DNA of 9,085 nt from Bacteroidota bacterium (GTDB lineage Bacteria > Bacteroidota > Bacteroidia > Cytophagales > Cyclobacteriaceae). Position 1 is the stretch's first letter. The number at the start of each line of letters is the position of its first letter. The notes beneath the pieces are model-generated. The model saw nothing but the letters and a program-made list of their open reading frames with translations. It had not been told where the DNA came from and searched no databases. The stretch lies in contig JAEZBX010000081.1 of the NCBI GenBank assembly GCA_023412765.1, positions 1-9,085 of the forward strand. Direction: 5' to 3'. The position numbers and the translations under genes were made by a program. Of the stretch, positions 1-6,007 are shown one piece after another.

Positions 1-139
1 TCTTCATCCCAGCCCACCAGAAAGGCGGCTCTATTCGATCAAACTGAGCTTGCTTTTTTTGTCCGAAGACCGGCGCCACAAAAATCGCGAAAAGAAAATA
101 TAAAATGAGAAATGGCCTTACCGCCCGGGAGTTAGTCAT
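1..139 (-). CDS. GH13 cyclomaltodextrinase/neopullulanase-like (SusA-type) enzyme, N-terminal fragment
   Basis: Only the first 46 codons are in the window; the gene runs off the left edge. The start codon overlaps the TGA of the upstream amylase as ATGA (nt 139-136), a strong sign of translational coupling and the reason for choosing this start. Residues 1-26 form a signal peptide with a hydrophobic core FLILYFLFAIFVA, with likely cleavage after VFG before Gln27. There is no Cys there, so it is not a lipoprotein. Mature residues include RIEPPFWWAGMK (35-46), the opening of the N-terminal domain typical of Bacteroidota cyclomaltodextrinase/neopullulanase-like GH13 proteins (Cyc-maltodext_N). 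The expected role is periplasmic breakdown of imported maltooligosaccharides, like SusA. The catalytic domain is outside the window, so the function rests on this motif plus context. Confidence 0.85.
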   Translation of the reverse strand, partial: MTNSRAVRPFLILYFLFAIFVAPVFGQKKQAQFDRIEPPFWWAGMK

Positions 140-2961
140 TGTTTAATAATTTTTACGTGTTTGATATGTTCGTTGGTCTGCAGCTTAAGGATGTACAACC
201 CTTTCGGAACTTCTGCCATACTCCATATGCCGTCAGCGCGTCTTGAGAAATTGACCTGACGCCCGTCAACGCTATATAATGATACTGATAGTGTTTCGGA
301 GCCACTAATGTAAATTGCATCCTCTACTGGATTTGGATAGACAGAAAACGTCGACTCTCCCTCTTCAGCAACGCTAGTAACTGGATCTCGCAGTTGAACA
401 TCGGTATACATCCGGTATTCTCCAGGTCTCAATGTCTCACTTATGCTAGTGCCCATCACTGATATTACACGTCCGGAATAATATTCAAACCAGGTTCCCG
501 TATGTGGAAATTCTAACGTTTCAGTATGAGCAATGGCATCAAAGTTTGCAATGATCTGGACATTCATTTCTGAAGCATCCGCCGGACTAGAAGTATAGGG
601 AAAATTTTTTAAACTTATTTGTCGCACAAACCTAGTTCCTGATTGAACACTCGCAGTGCCATCTCTGAAAACGTCATGATTATTCCGGAGATTGATCAGG
701 TCAGCCATGTGAGAGTAAAGACCATACCTGAGGGCGTCTTCCCTATATTCCCAATGCACTGGTTTCGGCGAGACCCGGCAGCCTTCATTTGTGCTCCCGT
801 CTTCGCAGCGGTTGATGCTTTGATCGTAACCCAATTCACCAAACTGCCACATCATCTTCGGGCCCGGCACCGTAAGGAACATTACAGCAGCTGCCTTTAT
901 GCGGTCCAGGGCGGTACCTGGATTTTTGATGTTATAGGATCCCATCGATCGGCCAGTCTGAAGGTTTCTGTACATCACCCGCTCTTCATCATGGCTTTCC
1001 ATGTATCCAATCAGGTGAGGTGCTGTCCAACCGCGGTCTGAAAAATTAATGCTGCTGAAATCTGCGCCTCCACCTCCTGTTGTGTTTTGACTATACGCAC
1101 CGTTGTAATTCGCCCACAACATCATGCCTTTGCCCTCGTCGATCCTGTATTCCGCCAGTTCTTTTTCCTCAGCATCGTCTGCAAAGTGTTCCAGTATTAT
1201 ATATGCATCGGGTGAATGTTCCCATATCTTATCTGCCATTCGCTTAAGAATCGCTATTCTCGAAGCATCATACTGACCCCAAAAAGATACGTTGCCATTT
1301 GCTTTTGTTTGTGTAAATCCCTTCGAGAGATCGAATCGATAGCCATCAAATTTGTATTCATTGATCCAATAATGATTTACTGTATCAAGGTACTGCTGCG
1401 TATAAGTACTCTCATGATTTAAATCGAAGAAGACATTGAACGGATGCGTTGCCTCCTGGTTGAACCATGGGCTATTCGCAGTAGGCTTGCCGGAGTCGAA
1501 GTCGTAATACATAAGAACATAAGGATTAGGAATATCCTGTTGATTCATAACCACGTCTAGTATTACGGCAATTCCCTCGGCATGACATCGATCGATAAAT
1601 TCTTTAAGCTTGTTCTTTGTACCATAATATTTATCGGGCGCAAACATGAACGCAGGATTGTATCCCCAGCTTTCATTGCCATTAAATTCTGTGATCGGCA
1701 TCAGCTCGATAGCATTGATACCAAGTCTCTTCAAATAGCCTATCGTGTCAATTAGGTTTTGGTAGTTTCTTTCTTCGGATCCGAAGAAATCTCTTATCAG
1801 CAATTCATAGATAACCAGATCCTTTTTTTCGGGCTTTTCGAAGTCTACCGTCTGCCACTCATATGGAGTCTGACCGGTCTGCAGAACCGACGCACGATTG
1901 AAATACCATTCATCTTTCATTGCTTCAGCTGGAAAGGGTCGCAGTCCCGGATAAGCCTTTGATGGTATATACTGATCATCCGGATCCAGTATTTTGTCGG
2001 CGTAAGGATCAGCGACGTACAATTGCTCATCTACGAGATATTGAAAAGCATATTCCGTATTTGCGTTTAAGCCTGAGATCTCCAGCCAGAAATACTCACC
2101 ATCTTTCTTCATGAGGTACTCGGGCAGAATTTTCCATTCAGTAAAATCACCGACGACATAGACAGAATTTTTCAATGGCGCCCATAGGCACACCGTAGCT
2201 TTTGAATTGTCGGATGTATTATAGTTTATGCCTGGAATAACTCCGGGCGGTCTTGCAGCAGCAACACTGTTTACAGGGAAAACAATTTGAAAGCTATTCG
2301 CGGCGCTTTCAGTTGCAATAGTAGCATGCAAGGTCATCTCTGCATAGTTCGAAGAAGGATCAAGCGGGTAGGTAAAGCTATAGTCAGTAACATCATTTTG
2401 TTCGTCGATCAGAACTCCATCTGAAAAAAGGGAGTAATCGGCGGCGACCGGCGTTTCTGCAATGATATCGAGCTCATCCCCCTCAAGGCCAAAGAATGGC
2501 TTCTGGACCGGTGATATTAATTTCATTTCGAAGTTTCCATCCCAGAAGGTGGCCAGGTGATCAGTAGTCTGACCGTTGGCCCAGTCATTTCCCTTCAACA
2601 AGATACCAAATTGAGTTTCGTCGGTGATGTCGGCATCGAACAATGAAGAGGGAGTCACGGTCAAGGTGAAAATGGTTTTTCCGCCCGCTACAGATTTCTG
2701 GAATTTTACATTGTTAGTTTTCGAAACATCGGTGCTTGCAGGATTTAAATTGTATTTCGAGTCAATATTTTTTCCTGGAATCCAGACCCATGCATAAGCG
2801 TCACTGAGGCCGGCAAGCGGTGTACCGGTTACATCGTAAACGATAGTAATGGATGTATTTGGTGTATAAAAGGTAGGTGTAATGCTCGGGGTTATCGACT
2901 CTTTGGAAAAGCAAACAAGCGGTATAGCCGCTATGATAGCACACACAATTTTTTTTACCAT
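136..2961 (-). CDS. Secreted GH13 alpha-amylase-family enzyme with T9SS C-terminal sorting domain
   Basis: This 941-residue multidomain enzyme probably cleaves alpha-1,4-glucans outside the cell, filling the role of SusG. A signal peptide (about 1-19) is followed by beta-rich N-terminal domains (about 24-150 and 155-235, recalling DUF4961-type regions from memory). A CBM48-like E-set (about 245-335, with CLWAPLKNSVYVVGDFTEW) precedes the GH13 barrel (about 380-760). Conserved regions are DVVMNQ (469-474), GYRFDLSK with nucleophile Asp544 and Arg542, acid/base Glu591 in ILEHF, and MESHDEE with His657 and Asp658. The catalytic triad is complete, but the usual region I His is Gln474. Cys719 and Cys728 in RCEDGSTNEGCR probably form a disulfide. 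A C-terminal beta domain (about 765-855) is followed by a type A T9SS sorting domain (872-941) with YPNPVED, GLYILKL and a basic end KIIKQ. The start is 73 nt after the upstream stop; the TGA stop overlaps the next start. Confidence 0.95.
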   Translation of the reverse strand: MVKKIVCAIIAAIPLVCFSKESITPSITPTFYTPNTSITIVYDVTGTPLAGLSDAYAWVWIPGKNIDSKYNLNPASTDVSKTNNVKFQKSVAGGKTIFTLTVTPSSLFDADITDETQFGILLKGNDWANGQTTDHLATFWDGNFEMKLISPVQKPFFGLEGDELDIIAETPVAADYSLFSDGVLIDEQNDVTDYSFTYPLDPSSNYAEMTLHATIATESAANSFQIVFPVNSVAAARPPGVIPGINYNTSDNSKATVCLWAPLKNSVYVVGDFTEWKILPEYLMKKDGEYFWLEISGLNANTEYAFQYLVDEQLYVADPYADKILDPDDQYIPSKAYPGLRPFPAEAMKDEWYFNRASVLQTGQTPYEWQTVDFEKPEKKDLVIYELLIRDFFGSEERNYQNLIDTIGYLKRLGINAIELMPITEFNGNESWGYNPAFMFAPDKYYGTKNKLKEFIDRCHAEGIAVILDVVMNQQDIPNPYVLMYYDFDSGKPTANSPWFNQEATHPFNVFFDLNHESTYTQQYLDTVNHYWINEYKFDGYRFDLSKGFTQTKANGNVSFWGQYDASRIAILKRMADKIWEHSPDAYIILEHFADDAEEKELAEYRIDEGKGMMLWANYNGAYSQNTTGGGGADFSSINFSDRGWTAPHLIGYMESHDEERVMYRNLQTGRSMGSYNIKNPGTALDRIKAAAVMFLTVPGPKMMWQFGELGYDQSINRCEDGSTNEGCRVSPKPVHWEYREDALRYGLYSHMADLINLRNNHDVFRDGTASVQSGTRFVRQISLKNFPYTSSPADASEMNVQIIANFDAIAHTETLEFPHTGTWFEYYSGRVISVMGTSISETLRPGEYRMYTDVQLRDPVTSVAEEGESTFSVYPNPVEDAIYISGSETLSVSLYSVDGRQVNFSRRADGIWSMAEVPKGLYILKLQTNEHIKHVKIIKQ

Positions 2962-2975
2962 GCGAAGAGTTTAAA

Positions 2976-3009
2976 TAGCTCTGTGCCCGCCGAAGTGGGC
3001 ACAGGGCTA
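2976..3009 (-). promoter_or_regulatory. Intergenic RNA hairpin with C(UUCG)G tetraloop between the SusE/F-like gene and the amylase
   Basis: Read on the transcribed strand, an 8-bp perfect stem (CUGUGCCC pairing with GGGCACAG, plus-strand arms 2997-3004 and 2981-2988) is capped, after one A/C mismatch, by C(UUCG)G, an exceptionally stable tetraloop. Past a second mismatch the stem extends by UAGC pairing with GCUA. The 3' side continues UUUAAACUC, without the long U-run of a classical intrinsic terminator, and the amylase start follows 14 nt after the stem. It sits in the only gap longer than a few bases in this operon. A role in partial attenuation, RNA processing or protection of the upstream susCDE mRNA is inference; structure and position are directly visible. 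Confidence 0.75.
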
Positions 3010-3034
3010 AGTCAGTCTAGGTTGTAGTAGTTTA

Positions 3035-4423
3035 TTATCTCAGGAAGTAGTATTCTCCAGTTCCAGTATTAAAGGTCACGAAGTAGGTACCTTCCTTTGT
3101 AGGTATATTCGGTCCGCCGGCACCTCCGACTCCACCAGGGAATTCTGAGGCACCCCAATTGTCGGCCCAGTCATCGTCTGCTCTGAACTTCGATTCCCCT
3201 TCGGTAAGCGTAAGGATTTTGCTCCACAAATAAGGATTTGATGGATTCACAGTGAGATCAGTATCGGAATCCCATCCACCCGAAGTTGCGGTACCTATAA
3301 TTCCTAACTTCTCATAAGGCACGGCATTATCGGTTGACATAAATGCATACTCGCCAGTGGCGTCATTGAGTCGCACGAAATAGGTTCCTGCCTTGACAGT
3401 GATATCGGGACCATTTCCGAATCCGACTCCGGATGGATATGTAGGACCGCCCCAGTTGGTAGCCCAGTCGTTGTCAGCGCGGAATTTTGCCTGTCCTTCT
3501 GTAAGCGTAACGGTTCCAGTCCACACGTGCTCGTCCGATGGGTCTTGCGTTAAGTCTGTATCGCTATCCCATCCTCCGGGAGTGGCACTTCCGATTATTC
3601 CGATCGTTGCGAATGTTGGCGTCGTTAAGGCGGTGAAGGAGTATGCACCTGTTTCCGAACTAAAGGTGACTTTATAGTATCCGCTTGTTGGTATCGGGAT
3701 ATCCGGACCACCCTCAGTGCCGGTTCCCTCAGGAAAGGCGGTATCTCCCCAATTCTTTACATCCCAACTGTCGGATGCCCTGAACTTAACCTTTTTCCCA
3801 CCCTCCAGATACAGTGTGATCGTCCACGTTTCTTTGTCAACTCTGGTGGCATCTGCCAAGCGCATATCCGTATCGTTGTCCCATCCGCCCGGTGTAGCGT
3901 CGCCGATAATACCTACTGTACAAAAGCTTCCGCACTCACTCGACTGGTATGTGGTAGCGGACCTTGTGATAGTGGAAGAGTAAAGCGGCTCCGAATCGAC
4001 GCCATTGATAGTCGATCGAATGCGCAGGTTTACTGTAGACTCCTCAAAGGCGGGAAGACCCAGTGCCAGCATTGCATTATTCATGACTTCCACGGTGACT
4101 GGGAGTTGATTTCCAGTCGTGGTACCAAGGTTCTTAGAGCTGCTGAAATCCGGATTATCGTCAACCTCAACAACATAATCGGTCGACAACTGAATTCCAT
4201 ACTCTGTTTTGTTCCACTTCAATACTTCAAAGACTTCACCCCTATTTTCTTCAGTGAAAATTGCAGCTGTTGCAGAGGCGGGATTTTCAAATACCGGCGG
4301 GACAAATGTGCTGTTGTCGCCGAGTACGGGGCCAAGCGGTTCGTCTGAACAGCTGATGGCAAGCATGGTGCAAAATGATAGCAGCGCGATGCGTTTAAAC
4401 GTTCTCATGGTAGCCATAATCAT
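3035..4423 (-). CDS. SusE/SusF-family starch-binding outer-membrane lipoprotein with three tandem modules
   Basis: This 462-residue surface lipoprotein probably holds starch near the SusCD complex. The signal peptide ends in LAISC, with lipidated Cys25. Next comes a SusE-type Ig-like domain (about 42-152) with LKWNKTEYG and YVVEVDDNPDFS. Three homologous modules follow (about 168-264, 272-362 and 371-462), each with GIIG, a GGWD turn, an FRA..W segment, NWG and a glycine/proline-rich GP-D/N-I loop. In Bacteroides thetaiotaomicron SusE has two such modules and SusF three, so this protein has SusF-like architecture while occupying the position of susE; hence no symbol is given. Cys164 and Cys168 flank the entry to module 1. 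The start at 4423 overlaps the susD stop as ATGA. ATGs at residue 3 (4417) and residue 6 (4408) are also possible, and MRTFKR at residue 6 gives the most ordinary lipoprotein signal. Confidence 0.93.
   Translation of the reverse strand: MIMATMRTFKRIALLSFCTMLAISCSDEPLGPVLGDNSTFVPPVFENPASATAAIFTEENRGEVFEVLKWNKTEYGIQLSTDYVVEVDDNPDFSSSKNLGTTTGNQLPVTVEVMNNAMLALGLPAFEESTVNLRIRSTINGVDSEPLYSSTITRSATTYQSSECGSFCTVGIIGDATPGGWDNDTDMRLADATRVDKETWTITLYLEGGKKVKFRASDSWDVKNWGDTAFPEGTGTEGGPDIPIPTSGYYKVTFSSETGAYSFTALTTPTFATIGIIGSATPGGWDSDTDLTQDPSDEHVWTGTVTLTEGQAKFRADNDWATNWGGPTYPSGVGFGNGPDITVKAGTYFVRLNDATGEYAFMSTDNAVPYEKLGIIGTATSGGWDSDTDLTVNPSNPYLWSKILTLTEGESKFRADDDWADNWGASEFPGGVGGAGGPNIPTKEGTYFVTFNTGTGEYYFLR
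3038..3922 (-). repeat. Three tandem repeats encoding SusE/F-type starch-binding modules
   Basis: Three in-frame repeats of about 275-290 nt lie at 3922-3632, 3610-3338 and 3313-3038. Period between the GIIG motifs is 104 then 99 residues. Aligned landmarks are Trp181/285/384 in GGWD, FRA at 214/314/413, Trp220/320/419, and NWG at 224/323/422. Similarity is visible even in the DNA around the GGWD-DTD segment. Modules 2 and 3 resemble each other most (both GGWDSDTDLT, LTEG and KFRAD), and module 1 is more divergent with a longer insertion around ADATRVDKETW. This suggests a later duplication of the 2/3 pair. The conserved tryptophans and the Arg are candidate sugar-contacting residues by analogy with SusE/SusF; this is not proven here. 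Confidence 0.9.
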
Positions 4424-6003
4424 TCAGTTATGTAACCTGGATTTTGTTCTAGTGTCGGATTGGCGCCAATATCAGCTGCCGGAATTGGGAAAAGATCACG
4501 GAAAGTGGCTGTTGCAGTGCCTTCCTTAACCTTTCCTTTCCAGGGCCATATGTAATCGCCACCGGTGAACTTGCCAAACCTTATCAAATCTGTGCGTCGA
4601 TGTCCTTCGAAGTACAATTCGCGCGCCCGCTCATCAAGGATAAAGTCAAGGGTAAGATCACCACTTGAAATGTTTCCAGACGCATCACCGTATGCCCGCT
4701 CACGAATATCATTTACGTAGTCCAGGGCCTCCGTTGCGCTTCCGCCCGTGCCCCCTCTAAGCACAGCTTCAGCGTACATGAGATAAGCATCGGCTAAACG
4801 AAACATCGGCCAATCGGTATCAACAAAATCAGGATGAGCATGCGTCGCTTCGCTGCCATCAAGTTTTCGGTTTCTGAATTTCGTGATGGCATATCCTTCT
4901 GTAAACTGGCCGATGTCGTTGATGTCAAGCGTCTGGCCATCCGTCCAGAATAGAGCGCGGGAATCAGTATCGCCACTGATGTCATCAAATTTGTCTACCA
5001 GGGATGACGTGGTGCGTATACCTCCCCAACCGCCGCCAACTCCAAACATTTCATCAGGCGGCATCGATCCTCCGATAGGGGCATGTACCAAATAGACCAT
5101 GCCACCATAAGACTGAGTATTTGCTCCATCATACGTAACGGAGAAAATCATCTCCGGGCTGGTATCGTTGTCAGCCACGAAGTTATGAAGGTATTGTGTT
5201 GACAATGTGTAAGGCGCGCTGATCACCTTCTTCAATGCTGTAATACACTCGGTATATTTTGCCTGGCCGATATAGACTTCCGCGTTTAGATAAAGTTTCG
5301 CCAACAGCATTGCAGCCGCGGCCTGGTCGGCTCTACCGTACTCAAATTTTGGAGCACCAAGTTCAGATTCGATTGCAACCAATTCTGATTCTATATAAGA
5401 GAACAATTCGGCGCGGGTCGTCTGTTTCGGAAAGTAAGCGCCTGGTAAATCAGCCTCAGTGACAAACGGCGGATTGCCAAACATGTCAATGGCATGGTAG
5501 TAGGCTAGCGCCCTAAGGAACCTGGCTTCCGCATGATACTTTTTGATATCAGCGTCTTCATTTCCGGCAGTTACACGAATGTATTCATTGCAAAGAGACG
5601 CTGTATACATAATACGAGAATAGACAGCAGCAATAAAGACGTCATTAGCAGTCCATGTGTGCCAATGAAAATCTTTGATAGTGGCATCATTCCACGATAT
5701 CACTGCCTCGTCCGTAGTCAACTCCTGACAATTCCAGTACTGGCGCAGATAGTTACCAAATCCTTCGTCAATACCGGCAATATCGGGCTGCCCGGCAGGT
5801 CCCTGCTGTCCGCTTAGGGCAAACGTTGCATATAGTTTTGCCAGCCCCTGTTTGTAGGCTTCCGGACTGTCATACACATCGGCCGATGTCACCAGGTTTG
5901 GATCGATTGGCTTCACATCGAGGTCGTTCACGCAGGATATTAATCCCAGGATTGTAACACCTACTATTAAATATTTATATGATGGCTTCATATCAAAAGT
6001 CAT
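4420..6003 (-). CDS. susD: SusD/RagB-family glycan-binding outer-membrane lipoprotein
   Basis: This 527-residue protein is the surface lipoprotein that caps SusC and binds glycan. A lipoprotein signal ends in the lipobox LISC, with lipidated Cys24. The N-terminal helical SusD-like region contains ELTTDEA (94-100) and RFLRALAYYHAIDMFGNPPF (161-180), a hallmark of the family. The C-terminal part carries DERARELYFEGHRRTDLIRF (457-476) and FPIPAADIGANPTLEQNPGY (505-524), the usual SusD ending. The length is typical. The start at 6003 lies 4 nt after the susC stop. An in-frame ATG at residue 5 (nt 5991) gives a shorter lipoprotein signal beginning MKPSYKY and is an equally good candidate. The stop codon overlaps the next start as ATGA. 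Starch or maltodextrin binding is inferred from the adjacent GH13 enzymes; the binding residues cannot be assigned without a structure-based alignment. Confidence 0.97.
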   Translation of the reverse strand: MTFDMKPSYKYLIVGVTILGLISCVNDLDVKPIDPNLVTSADVYDSPEAYKQGLAKLYATFALSGQQGPAGQPDIAGIDEGFGNYLRQYWNCQELTTDEAVISWNDATIKDFHWHTWTANDVFIAAVYSRIMYTASLCNEYIRVTAGNEDADIKKYHAEARFLRALAYYHAIDMFGNPPFVTEADLPGAYFPKQTTRAELFSYIESELVAIESELGAPKFEYGRADQAAAAMLLAKLYLNAEVYIGQAKYTECITALKKVISAPYTLSTQYLHNFVADNDTSPEMIFSVTYDGANTQSYGGMVYLVHAPIGGSMPPDEMFGVGGGWGGIRTTSSLVDKFDDISGDTDSRALFWTDGQTLDINDIGQFTEGYAITKFRNRKLDGSEATHAHPDFVDTDWPMFRLADAYLMYAEAVLRGGTGGSATEALDYVNDIRERAYGDASGNISSGDLTLDFILDERARELYFEGHRRTDLIRFGKFTGGDYIWPWKGKVKEGTATATFRDLFPIPAADIGANPTLEQNPGYITE

Positions 6004-6007
6004 TAGA

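Noticed and set aside
643..1041. 132-codon open frame on the plus strand
   Set aside because: It lies fully antisense to the GH13 catalytic domain, shows no recognisable domain and has no promoter or spacing of its own; it is a shadow of the amylase frame.
2976..3009. Canonical rho-independent terminator
   Set aside because: The stem is strong but only three U residues follow on the transcribed strand and none on the other; the downstream gene is in the same direction and functionally linked.
2962..3034. Internal promoter for the amylase in the gap
   Set aside because: No convincing TAnnTTTG -7 with an upstream TTTG -33 box is present; the AT-rich part after the hairpin reads TATTTAAA, which does not fit.
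3393..3983. Two plus-strand open frames (3393-3677 and 3717-3983) sharing a repeated SVSLSHPPGVA segment
   Set aside because: The shared peptide is just the antisense image of the repeated GGWD modules of the SusE/F-like gene, not an independent repeat family.
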